From: Oscillospiraceae bacterium
GTDB lineage: Bacteria > Bacillota > Clostridia > Oscillospirales > Acutalibacteraceae
Length of the DNA stretch: 64,000 bases
Direction: 5' to 3'
Assembly: GCA_009784445.1 (NCBI GenBank)
Contig: WRBQ01000004.1
Span: forward strand, 1-64,000
The translations under genes and the position numbers were made by a program. This document shows, piece after piece, positions 50,163 through 57,754 of the stretch (the stretch's first letter is position 1; each line of letters begins with the position of its first letter). The notes under the pieces were generated by a model, which had not been told where the DNA came from, did no database searches, and worked only from the letters and a program-made list of their open reading frames with translations.

Positions 50163-50663
50163 ATGGCAAATAAAGTGAAAGTAATCATCACCGACGACCA
50201 ACAGCAAGTGAAGGTACCCACCGGCATTCGCATGCTGGTGCGCCGCGCCTGCGTGGCCGTGCTGGTTAACGATGAATTCCCTCATGCAGCTGAAATCAGC
50301 GTGCGCTTTGTGGACAACGAAGAAATCCAACGCCTTAACCGCGAACACCGCAGCAAAGATGACATCACCGACGTACTTTCCTTCCCCTTGGGCGAAAACG
50401 GCAAGTACGACATCAACCACGCCACCGGCTCCGCGTTGCTGGGCGACATCGTCATCTGCCTGCCCCGCGCGCAAGAGCAATCGCGGCTATACGGCCACAC
50501 CTTCCAGCGCGAAATGGCCTATCTCACCGTGCACTCCATGCTGCATTTGTTGGGTTACGATCACACTGCCGGCGGCCTAGACAGCGTGCGCATGCGCGAA
50601 AAAGAAGAGCAAGTGCTGGTACAGCTCGGCCTGCCGCGCGGCTATCAATATATGCAAGAGTGA
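50163..50663 (+). CDS. ybeY: Endoribonuclease YbeY
   Basis: A 166-residue zinc enzyme needed for 16S rRNA 3' maturation and ribosome quality control. The metal motif is HSMLHLLGYDH, preceded by RSKDDITDVLSFPLGENG and LGDIVICLPRA. GAAAGAAGGA lies upstream of the ATG. Pairing with phoH in one operon is the usual context. Confidence 0.95.
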   Translation: MANKVKVIITDDQQQVKVPTGIRMLVRRACVAVLVNDEFPHAAEISVRFVDNEEIQRLNREHRSKDDITDVLSFPLGENGKYDINHATGSALLGDIVICLPRAQEQSRLYGHTFQREMAYLTVHSMLHLLGYDHTAGGLDSVRMREKEEQVLVQLGLPRGYQYMQE

Positions 50664-50685
50664 GACAACAACATCATTATACACT

Positions 50686-50720
50686 AAGGCGGCAGGGTTC
50701 TCCACCCCGCCGCTTGTTTT
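50686..50720 (+). terminator. Terminator after ybeY
   Basis: AAGGCGGCAGGGT pairs with ACCCCGCCGCTT around TCTCC, and GTTTTT follows. Confidence 0.75.
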
Positions 50721-50938
50721 TACTTCCTCTTTGTTCGCAGCCGCACACCGTGTTCCCGGCAGGCTGTGGCCTTCACCTTGCCCAGCGGTGTTTTCAACGC
50801 AAGACTGGCTTCATCTAAACTTAGGTTAAGCACCAGCTGCGATGCCCGCAGGCTTTCTTGCGCAGTGGCAAGCTTGCGTTGCAGTTTGGCTACTTTCTTC
50901 GCTCTGCAGCCCACCGCGATTTCACGCAAATTTCTCAT
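50720..50938 (-). CDS. Small basic phage-module protein
   Basis: A 72-residue, strongly basic helical protein (many Lys/Arg, ending RTKRK). GAGGAG is 7 nt before the ATG, which supports a real gene. It is the last gene of the head-module island, downstream of the connector-like genes. I do not recognise it. Confidence 0.55.
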   Translation of the reverse strand: MRNLREIAVGCRAKKVAKLQRKLATAQESLRASQLVLNLSLDEASLALKTPLGKVKATACREHGVRLRTKRK

Positions 50939-50960
50939 GTAATTCTCCTCCCATCATTGA

Positions 50961-51803
50961 TTAAACAAACGCTAAATACATATACATCCGCCCGCCCTCG
51001 TTCATCGACGGAATCATGTTGCCGCTTACGAAACCCCCGCCGTTGCGCACCAAAAAACCACTGGCCGAGATCTCCACGCCCATGCTGCCGAAATCACCCG
51101 CCGCAAAGCCAAACCACGATTGCAGCGTGCCAACCTGTATGGCCGCCGACTGAATGCTGCTGGCAAACACAGCCCGCGGGCGAAAGCCAATGTTGATGAC
51201 CCGGCTGGCTGCGCTGTTGCCTGCGTAAGTGCCTGCGCGAATGGGACTGTCAATCCATGCGCGGTCGCGTTCGTCCAGGTGCAAGTCGCGGTTATTGATG
51301 TGGCTGCCGCACAGCAAGTCTTTGTACATGAAAGACTTAAAGTCAATGCCCGTGCTTTCGGCGGGGCAAAACTGCGCATGCACATCCGTCCAAGCTTCCA
51401 GCACAAAGGCGTCGGTGTCGCGCTGGCTGCGGATTTCCCGGCAGCCGCTTGCGCGAATTTCCAAGTTGCTTGCGAATGTCATCACGTCCACCACACGGGT
51501 GAAGATTTCGTGACAGCGTTCGCCGCCCTCACTAAACGGCACGTGTATGTCAAGCCGCAGGCGTAGGCTGGCCGTGCGGCAATACTCTTGGCGTTCCAGC
51601 ACGCCATTGTCGTTTTCCTCAAACTTGTCGGTAATATTCACCGAACTCATGCCCACCGCCACAATCGGGCGGCGCAGCGGCACGGCCTTGTTTCGCGCCG
51701 GAAACTCCGTCAGAAACTCTAGGCCCATCGCCACCAAGTGATCTTGTTCACTCAGCCACTGGCAAACGGCCCCTGGCAGCGCACTGATTGCACTATTGTT
51801 CAT
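50961..51803 (-). CDS. Phage-module protein, possible tail-completion/adsorption protein
   Basis: A 280-residue protein. The N-terminal 150 residues (HVPFSEGGERCHEIFTRVVD) resemble a tail terminator-like fold in layout. The C-terminal part (VINIGFRPRAVFASSIQS, MNEGGRMYMYLAF) is like a small domain found on phage structural proteins. GAGGAG lies 9 nt before ATG 51803, which overlaps the previous gene, so the track start at 51908 is rejected. The function is not certain. Confidence 0.5.
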   Translation of the reverse strand: MNNSAISALPGAVCQWLSEQDHLVAMGLEFLTEFPARNKAVPLRRPIVAVGMSSVNITDKFEENDNGVLERQEYCRTASLRLRLDIHVPFSEGGERCHEIFTRVVDVMTFASNLEIRASGCREIRSQRDTDAFVLEAWTDVHAQFCPAESTGIDFKSFMYKDLLCGSHINNRDLHLDERDRAWIDSPIRAGTYAGNSAASRVINIGFRPRAVFASSIQSAAIQVGTLQSWFGFAAGDFGSMGVEISASGFLVRNGGGFVSGNMIPSMNEGGRMYMYLAFV

Positions 51804-52150
51804 TCCACAATACTCCTCACTACTGCCCAAATGTGGCTGGGTTTGTTGCCAAAGTGCACCATCTCCGCGCGGTCCACGGTGAATTTCTCTTCCCCGGTTT
51901 GAATCCACGCTTCGCGGCCCAGCTGAGTCAAGTCATGCTCAGGCGGCCCCAGATAAAGATAGTGCCCCTCGCGGTTAAAGCCGATTCGCGTGTTGATTCC
52001 GCCCAAATACATGCGGTTGCGGTGGCGCAGCGGCTGGATAAACGCGCCGAAGTTTTCGCTTTGCCAGCCGTCGGGCAGGCACACGCGCGCCTGCCGCCCA
52101 TATCGCTGCATAATGTGCTTAATGTCACGCGTGACATTCATGTTATTCAT
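51800..52150 (-). CDS. Phage head-tail connector-like protein
   Basis: A 116-residue protein. Beta-rich, with IKHIMQRYGRQARVCLP at the start and VDRAEMVHFGNKPSHIWAVV at the end. Its size and place after the capsid gene fit a head-closure or tail-joining protein. AGGAGAAATT precedes the ATG. The family is not recognised with confidence. Confidence 0.5.
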   Translation of the reverse strand: MNNMNVTRDIKHIMQRYGRQARVCLPDGWQSENFGAFIQPLRHRNRMYLGGINTRIGFNREGHYLYLGPPEHDLTQLGREAWIQTGEEKFTVDRAEMVHFGNKPSHIWAVVRSIVE

Positions 52151-52160
52151 AATTTCTCCT

Positions 52161-52248
52161 AGTGATTAGTGATTAGTGCTTAGTGGTTAGTTCCAAGCAG
52201 CGGCTAAGTTAACAGCCACTAACCACTACTCACTAACCACTATTCACT
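52161..52248. repeat. Large TTAGTG-rich inverted repeat
   Basis: Two 30-nt arms (52161-52190 and 52219-52248) match as an inverted repeat at 26 of 30 positions. Each arm is built from short TTAGTGATTAGTGG-like units. It lies between two phage genes and runs into the end of the upstream one. A weaker relative (TGACCACTGC...CACTGACCG) lies near 57256-57290. Confidence 0.75.
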
Positions 52249-52642
52249 GCGCAACGCGCACTGCCTCAAACGCCCAGCGATTATCCCGCAACAGTTCGCT
52301 GATATCCGCCATGGCGGCATCACGTTCTGTGATGGCAATGCGCAGGCGGTCACGCGCAGCTTGGCCGCGTTTGTTCACGGTAATGTCGCCGGCCTTGAAG
52401 CTTTCCACGCCGTCGCCCTCGCTGTTTTCGCGGCGGTTGAGCAGCATCACCAGTGCTGCACAGGCCGCCGCACGGCTCAGGCGCGGGTCAGTGCGGTTAA
52501 ACCACTGGCCGTCTTCGTCACGTTTGAGTTTTGGCAGCAGTTGTTCAGTCGCTGCCGCGCAAAACGGCAGGGCCTCGTGTGCCTCATCGTCGGTCAATTC
52601 CACCAGCAGCCGCAGCTGCCCCAGCACCGTGTGTTGGTTCAT
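52244..52642 (-). CDS. Phage head-module protein, connector-like
   Basis: A 132-residue helical protein, with LVELTDDEAHEALPFCAAAT and ACAALVMLLNRRE. Directly after the capsid gene in transcription order, it occupies the usual place of a head-tail connector of the gp6 type. ATG 52642 with AAAGGAGAAAAT is used rather than 52681, which lies inside the hairpin repeat. Confidence 0.5.
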   Translation of the reverse strand: MNQHTVLGQLRLLVELTDDEAHEALPFCAAATEQLLPKLKRDEDGQWFNRTDPRLSRAAACAALVMLLNRRENSEGDGVESFKAGDITVNKRGQAARDRLRIAITERDAAMADISELLRDNRWAFEAVRVAQ

Positions 52643-52656
52643 ATTTTCTCCTTTCC

Positions 52657-52742
52657 GTTCTTTTTTGAAAAAAAGAACCAAAAAACTTTAGTCGCTTCGC
52701 GATGAATTTTTATGGGGTGTGAATAGAACACAGCGAAGCGAC
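52657..52742 (+). repeat. Dispersed hairpin repeat, copy 2, with inverted tail
   Basis: GTTCTTTTTTGAAAAAAAGAAC is followed by CAAAAAACTTTAGTCGCTTCG. A second inverted element GCGAAGCGAC at 52733-52742 pairs with GTCGCTTCGC at 52691-52700. It lies at the 3' side of the capsid gene. Confidence 0.8.
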
Positions 52743-52761
52743 CAAGCCCCACCGCAGGTGG

Positions 52762-53751
52762 CTAAGCCAGCACACGCACTGCGTCTGGGAAAATTTTTGC
52801 AAAGCCCACCGTGGTGCTAATGCCCGCGCGATGGAATTGGCGGTCAATCAAGCGGTCATAGTCGGTGATTACACCACCGGCTTGCACCATTTCAAGGGCA
52901 CTCTTGTTGTCCACACCAATGATTTGGTTGCCGCTCACTGCGGAATTCACCAACAATACCGCACCCAAGGGTGTCACAAGGTGGCCGCTGCCGTGGAAGT
53001 CTAGGCCAGCCGCGCCGTCGCGCAGTTCGGGCAATGCAAGAATTTCTTGTGCCGTGGTTTGGTTGGTTATCATTGCGCCCATGCTAAAGCCCGAGAACGA
53101 ACCCCACAAGCTCACCAAGTCAGCATAAGTGAGTGTTGAGCCGCTGCGGTTAACCACGGGGGCCGCTTCCGCAACCGAGCCATCACCGTGCAGCAACGCA
53201 TCAATGGCACGCTCCATTAAGTTGTAAGCAAAGCTCACGCCAATTTTGCGCAGCATCACTGCAAGCAGTTCAATGCGATGCAAGCGCAGTGTTTCGTAGG
53301 TCACGTTCAGCACGCTGCCAAACTTGTTCATTTCCACCAAATTGTCTCTGCTGCGCACCATGGTGGATGCCATTTCTTCGCCTTCTGCAGTGATGGACGC
53401 GCCTTCGCCTGCCACGCGCACGCTACGGTAGTCGTTGCCGTCAATTTGGGTGGTGGCCGCCACGATGCTTTCTAGCTGGCTGGCTTCGGTCAGGCCTTTT
53501 TTCACTGTGCGCGAAACAAATTCCGGGAACAATGTAGCGGTGTTTGCGTTTTGAAAGAATTTTTCCACGCGATCGCTGCTTGCGCCGCTTACGCGGATGC
53601 CAAAGCGCTTGAGCTGGCGTTCATAGGAATCCAAGCCCTCCATTGCTGTGCCGTGGTAGTTTTCGCTGGGGTCCAGCTCCTCCAGAGCTTGGGTGAAGCT
53701 TTTGCCTACGCAATACAGTCCTTTGTCCAGTTTGATGTTGTCGAATGCCAT
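52762..53751 (-). CDS. Phage major capsid protein
   Basis: A 329-residue capsid protein, HK97-like by size and position. Segments such as FPEFVSRTVKKGLTEASQLE, VAGEGASITAEGEEMASTMV and RQFHRAGISTTVGFAKIF fit capsid proteins of Firmicutes phages that assemble without a long scaffold. ATG 53751 has AAGGAGAAC upstream, so the track start 53862, which reads through the hairpin repeat, is rejected. Copies of the repeat lie on both sides. Confidence 0.75.
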   Translation of the reverse strand: MAFDNIKLDKGLYCVGKSFTQALEELDPSENYHGTAMEGLDSYERQLKRFGIRVSGASSDRVEKFFQNANTATLFPEFVSRTVKKGLTEASQLESIVAATTQIDGNDYRSVRVAGEGASITAEGEEMASTMVRSRDNLVEMNKFGSVLNVTYETLRLHRIELLAVMLRKIGVSFAYNLMERAIDALLHGDGSVAEAAPVVNRSGSTLTYADLVSLWGSFSGFSMGAMITNQTTAQEILALPELRDGAAGLDFHGSGHLVTPLGAVLLVNSAVSGNQIIGVDNKSALEMVQAGGVITDYDRLIDRQFHRAGISTTVGFAKIFPDAVRVLA

Positions 53752-53782
53752 GTGTTCGTTCTCCTTTTTAATTTTATTTCTT

Positions 53783-53834
53783 GTTCTTTTTTTGCAAAAA
53801 AAGAACCAAAAAACTTTTTCGTCGCTTCGCTGTG
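53783..53834 (+). repeat. Dispersed hairpin repeat, copy 3
   Basis: GTTCTTTTTTTGCAAAAAAA then GAACCAAAAAACTTTTTCGTCGCTTCGCTGTG. It separates the protease and capsid genes. Confidence 0.8.
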
Positions 53835-53871
53835 CCCGCAGATAGGCGCAGCAAACCTCCAAACAACGGAG

Positions 53872-54738
53872 CTACACCCGAAAGCCCTCGTTATCCCCGG
53901 TGTCCGCGCGTTCACGGTTCACCAGCTGACCGCACAGCGGCAGTGCTGCTTTGGCTTTTGCGCGCAATGTGTCACAAGCCAGCTTTAGCTGTTGTGTTGG
54001 CAATGGCTGCACCATCGCCGCCAGCAGCGCCCGGTCCATTTCCGGCATGGCCGCCGCACCCGCTTGCAGCGTTTTCTCTAGCAGCTGTGCACGATAGGCT
54101 CGTCCATCTTCCGCAAGGCGTTCAAGTTCTGCGATGTATGCCGCTTCGCGCTTAGCGGCTTTTTTGCGCACTCCGGCTGCCGGTTGCGCGGGCACCGCCA
54201 CAAACGAAAACTCGTAAGCATCCGTGGGTTCTTCCAGCACGGCGTGGCACACCGCACCGCCATAGCTTTGCCCGCGCTTGTGTGTGCATTGGTGCATGCC
54301 TTTGCCGCAAACGCTGCAGGTGATGTTCTTCACCGCGCAGGCCACGCTCACTTCTTTTTTAATGCCCGCGTCAATGTCGGCAATCAAGGTGGCGTTGCCG
54401 GCGTTACGCGGCAGATACACCTTTGCGCACAGGCAAGCGTATTCACCATGTTCTTCCACTTGCGTGTGATAGATGCGCATGGTTTGGTCGCCGCTTTTGC
54501 CGCTGTGGTCAAACATGCCCGTTTTGCCCACGAACATGGGCGCAAGCGCATGCAAGCACTGTGTGGTGAATCGCTCGCCGTCGCGGTCCACGCGGTTGTC
54601 ACATAAGGTGACGTTGAAGACGTAAAGCTCTTCGGCCGGCAAGTTTTTGCGTGTGTGCTTGTGAATGAGCGCTAGGTCTTCCGCACTGGGTGTACCGGTG
54701 GCCTGGGTTGCGTGTTTGCCTGATTTCAAAATATCCAT
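53872..54738 (-). CDS. Putative phage prohead protease/scaffold
   Basis: A 288-residue protein. FNVTLCDNRVDRDGERFTTQ resembles the start of HK97-type proteases. His in GMFDHSGKS and Ser in KKEVSVACAV are candidates for catalysis. A CSVCGKGMHQCTH segment may bind zinc. The C-terminal helical part after 195 (ERLAEDGRAYRAQLLEKTL) looks like a scaffold. The protease call depends on position between portal and capsid. Confidence 0.6.
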   Translation of the reverse strand: MDILKSGKHATQATGTPSAEDLALIHKHTRKNLPAEELYVFNVTLCDNRVDRDGERFTTQCLHALAPMFVGKTGMFDHSGKSGDQTMRIYHTQVEEHGEYACLCAKVYLPRNAGNATLIADIDAGIKKEVSVACAVKNITCSVCGKGMHQCTHKRGQSYGGAVCHAVLEEPTDAYEFSFVAVPAQPAAGVRKKAAKREAAYIAELERLAEDGRAYRAQLLEKTLQAGAAAMPEMDRALLAAMVQPLPTQQLKLACDTLRAKAKAALPLCGQLVNRERADTGDNEGFRV

Positions 54739-55970
54739 TACTCTCCTCCTATCTCAATGTCGTGTTCAATGCGTGCTGCCTGCGCCCGTGCCAGCCGTGC
54801 GCGTGACAAATCAATTTCGTCCGCTAGGGTAATGTCATTCCACTCTAACGTGCAGTGCGGACTTTCACCCCAAAGGCGCAAAATTGTTTTGCACAGCTGT
54901 ACAATCACCGGCGTGAGCGTGCGGCGGTAGCTTTCCAGCTCGCTGGTGAGCAGGTCGGCCTGCACGCTGCTCATGCGCTCGGTAGAACTCCACGTCAACC
55001 CCAGCAAGAACGGCGGCAACCCGGTTTTCGCCACCACTTGCTCCAGCAGCTGGCGCACCGGCGTTTGACTGTCGGGCAGTGGCACGTCGCCACCGATGAC
55101 GCTGATACGCACATCGCCCGCGGCAATGAAATCTCGCACGGCGGCACCCTCGCGCATGGCTTTTTCCCATTCCTCAGCGATGATCTTGGTGCGTTCGCCC
55201 GCTCGCGCCTGTTCGGTGGGGTCGTTACCGGGGTGATAGGTCACCGCAAAGCGCACGTTGCCCAAGCGCTCCCAGTTCAGGCCAATGGTGTCCATAATTT
55301 GCAATAGCACGCCCGCCACAAAGGGCAGTCCCTTCAGCAGCGAATTGCCCGTGAGCGCACCCGGCGCGGGGTTAAGCACGCTGCAACACAGCAGCTCGGG
55401 ATGCGGCGCGGGGCGCAGCTTGCCTTGTTCTCCCGTGCAGATTTCCACGGTGATGCCGTCATTCGCCCGCCGAAAGGTGATACCCTCTAGGGGTACGTTC
55501 CACAGGGCGGCGGGTTCGCCGTCTTCGCGCAGCACCAGCTCGCCAATTGCCGTGCCGTAGGTCAACAGCTGCTCAAAGTAGCTATTGACAAAGGCCGCAA
55601 TGCCGCGCTGTGTGCCCCCCACGCTAATCATCTCCAGCATGTCGTTGAGCCGTTGCTGCACAGCTTCATCTTCGCAAATCACCGTGAAGCCGCCTACTAG
55701 GCGCACCAGACGCATGATGGCCGCGTCGATAATCGGCACCGATTCACGCAACCCACGATACAATGCAGCATGTGTGGCGGGCATGCGTGTTTCGCCTGCC
55801 CAAACGGCTTGTTCGCTGCCAAAGCCGCCGTCTGCACTGCTGCGCGCCAGTGAACCCATCAGCCCATCATAGGCCTTGCGCAATGGCCGAACCGCCCCTC
55901 TAGCCCACCTTCCGTCGTTTCGCTGTGTTCTATCCACAGCCCTGCGACGCGTTTGTTTTTCTTTCGCCAT
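54738..55970 (-). CDS. Phage portal protein
   Basis: A 410-residue protein. YRGLRESVPIIDAAIMRLVR, LVLREDGEPAALWNVPLEGI, LLKGLPFVAGVLLQIMDTIG and GLPPFLLGLTWSSTERMSSV follow the pattern of siphovirus portals. ATG 55970 has GAGGAGG upstream; the track start 56153 overlaps the terminase. Located between the terminase and the protease, as in phages. Confidence 0.8.
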   Translation of the reverse strand: MAKEKQTRRRAVDRTQRNDGRWARGAVRPLRKAYDGLMGSLARSSADGGFGSEQAVWAGETRMPATHAALYRGLRESVPIIDAAIMRLVRLVGGFTVICEDEAVQQRLNDMLEMISVGGTQRGIAAFVNSYFEQLLTYGTAIGELVLREDGEPAALWNVPLEGITFRRANDGITVEICTGEQGKLRPAPHPELLCCSVLNPAPGALTGNSLLKGLPFVAGVLLQIMDTIGLNWERLGNVRFAVTYHPGNDPTEQARAGERTKIIAEEWEKAMREGAAVRDFIAAGDVRISVIGGDVPLPDSQTPVRQLLEQVVAKTGLPPFLLGLTWSSTERMSSVQADLLTSELESYRRTLTPVIVQLCKTILRLWGESPHCTLEWNDITLADEIDLSRARLARAQAARIEHDIEIGGE

Positions 55971-55980
55971 AATTTCCTCC

Positions 55981-57228
55981 TCATCGTTTGATTGAACCCG
56001 CAAAAAATCCATCTTCGCTGCCGCGCAGCCCAAATTCCGTGGCCACAAAGTAGCGCACATCGTCCATGGCGTGATCGTATTCCTTGCGCGGTGCGTCGCG
56101 GCCACCACCGCTTTCCCAAGTGTAGGCCCCGAACTCGCGGATGCAATCGCCACAGCTTGCGTGGACTTTTAGCCTGTCCTCCCTGAGCTTATCCGCCACG
56201 AGTCGAATACCTGTCACTACGTCGTTTTTGCCTGCGATCACCGTGAACCGCCCATGCCGCCGAATGCACTCGATGAAACTTGCCGCGCTGGGGTCACACA
56301 CCACATAGCTGATTTGCCGCTCACCCGCAAGCTGTTCCAATGCACGATAGTGTTCTTCGTCTGTGCGCTGCATGGCGTTGGCGCGTGAGTCCCAGTAATA
56401 CTCTGCCAGCCGCACCCAAGTGCCGTCGTCGGCCTCGCCCCACAGGCCAAAACTGCTTGGATTAACCGTGCCGTAGTCGCAGCTGATGACATGTTTGCCG
56501 CAGCGTGGCATATCGTGGATCACATGCCTGCCGGATTCAAACATCGGGTAAACCAAGCCCTCGCTGCCCGCCCAAATGCCCTCCACAAAGCGCTTGTAAA
56601 ACGCCCCGCTGTACAACACTTTGTAGCGATTGCGGATGGCGGGGTCCAAGCTTGGGTTGTCGTCCATGGTAAAGTGCATGTGCAGCGCGTTTTTCTCCTG
56701 CGCCTTGAGCACCCATTCGCGATAAAACCAGTGCTGCGGATACTCCGGGTTGCAGTTGAACCACAGCTTGCTGCCCTGCACCGAGCAACGCGCAATGGCT
56801 TGCTCCACAAAGCTGCGCGGCATCAGCGCCACTTCGTCAAACAGCACCCCGGCCAAGGTCATGCCTTGAATAAGCGCGGCCGAGCCTTCGTCTTTGCCGC
56901 CGAATAAGTACACGCGGTTTTTTTGCCGCCCAAAGCTAATGTCCAGGTAGTTTTTGCTAATTTTCTCCTCGCATTCAAACCCCAACCCGCGCAGCGTTGG
57001 CAACATGGGCGAAACGATATTTCTTCTCAATGAGGTCATCGTTTTGCCGCAGATTGCGAAGGCCTGCCCGTTGAACTCGTGCGAAAACCAGCCAAAGAAC
57101 CCCACGCACATGCTCAGCGTTTTGCCAGAGCGCACCGCGCCATCACAAACGAGTGCGTCACGCCCGGCATGCGGACTGCGCCTGTGCCACCAGTTCATTG
57201 CTGTTGCCTGATTTTTTGAAAATTGCAC
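55981..57228 (-). CDS. Phage terminase large subunit
   Basis: A 415-residue packaging motor. The ATPase has CDGAVRSGKTLSM (Walker A variant) and AGVLFDEVALMP (Walker B). The nuclease half starts at ISCDYGTVNPSSFGLWG, with VVCDPSAASF following. Length and the NPEYPQHWFYREWV block fit the PBSX family. The start is a GTG; a strong AGGAGGTG lies about 20 nt upstream, too far for ideal use, so the true start is slightly uncertain. Confidence 0.88.
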   Translation of the reverse strand: MQFSKNQATAMNWWHRRSPHAGRDALVCDGAVRSGKTLSMCVGFFGWFSHEFNGQAFAICGKTMTSLRRNIVSPMLPTLRGLGFECEEKISKNYLDISFGRQKNRVYLFGGKDEGSAALIQGMTLAGVLFDEVALMPRSFVEQAIARCSVQGSKLWFNCNPEYPQHWFYREWVLKAQEKNALHMHFTMDDNPSLDPAIRNRYKVLYSGAFYKRFVEGIWAGSEGLVYPMFESGRHVIHDMPRCGKHVISCDYGTVNPSSFGLWGEADDGTWVRLAEYYWDSRANAMQRTDEEHYRALEQLAGERQISYVVCDPSAASFIECIRRHGRFTVIAGKNDVVTGIRLVADKLREDRLKVHASCGDCIREFGAYTWESGGGRDAPRKEYDHAMDDVRYFVATEFGLRGSEDGFFAGSIKR

Positions 57229-57270
57229 AAATTTTATGATACTTTTTCACCTCCTTACTGACCACTGCTA

Positions 57271-57576
57271 TTAATCACTCGCCACTGACCGTTCAATCGC
57301 GTCGTAGAACAGTTTCACTCCCTGCGGCACCTGCGCCAGCCCGCCCACCTCCACCAAATGCCGCATTGCCTCAAAGCGGTTGTAGAATTTGATGGTGATG
57401 TTTCCCCCCTGCTTTGCACGGGTGATTTCGCTGATGTTGAACACATCCAATTCTTCCAGTTCATGCCAGCTCACGTCTTCGTCCATAAAGAGCAATTTCA
57501 GGGCGTCATTACCTTGCCCAAACGCCAGTTTTCGGTAGCCTTTCAGCACGTCTTCCAGCTGAGATTTTTCCTGCAC
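57271..57576 (-). CDS. Phage terminase small subunit-like protein
   Basis: A 101-residue protein beginning with a GTG. It precedes the large terminase and has SQLEDVLKGYRKLAFGQGND and FNRFEAMRHLVEV-like helices typical of small terminase relatives in Clostridial elements. GGAGGGGGTGAT lies 8 nt upstream. It is the first gene of the module. Confidence 0.6.
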   Translation of the reverse strand: MQEKSQLEDVLKGYRKLAFGQGNDALKLLFMDEDVSWHELEELDVFNISEITRAKQGGNITIKFYNRFEAMRHLVEVGGLAQVPQGVKLFYDAIERSVASD

Positions 57577-57617
57577 TCGCTATCACCCCCCTCCATATAA
57601 TCTTACAAAACCCCATT

Positions 57618-57700
57618 TTCTGCGCACTTTTTTGCGCAGAATTGCCGTTTTTGGAAAAAAAACATTTTTTTTTTTGATTTTTCTTGATTTTCCAAAAAAA
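57618..57700. other. Two AT-flanked hairpins between the phage module and the ywlE-rimI operon
   Basis: TTCTGCGCA/TGCGCAGAA (57618-57641) is a perfect 9-bp stem with a T-rich loop. Further on, a TTTTTGGAAAA/TTTTCCAAAAA pair encloses a T run of eleven. They may insulate the two divergently read units. Confidence 0.5.
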
Positions 57701-57705
57701 ACGCC

Positions 57706-57734
57706 TTGCATTTTTGTGCGATTTGTGTTACCAT
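57706..57734 (+). promoter_or_regulatory. Probable promoter of the ywlE-rimI/tsaD operon
   Basis: TTGCAT at 57706-57711 and TACCAT at 57729-57734, 17 bp apart, 21 bp before the ATG. Confidence 0.45.
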
Positions 57735-57754
57735 ATACGGTGAGGTATGCGCTG

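Larger units (their letters stand above)
50720..57576 (-). mobile_element. Phage head-module island (remnant or domesticated)
   Basis: Nine minus-strand genes lie in phage order: small terminase, large terminase, portal, protease, capsid, then four short connector-like or unknown genes. No integrase, repressor, replication, lysis or clear tail gene is found, and no att repeats were recognised. The module sits between ybeY and a chromosomal operon, and all frames are intact. Confidence 0.75.

Noticed and set aside
53752-53862. Extended N-terminus of the capsid protein
   Set aside because: The extension translates the dispersed hairpin repeat (FFCKKRTRNK); the real ATG has AAGGAG directly upstream.
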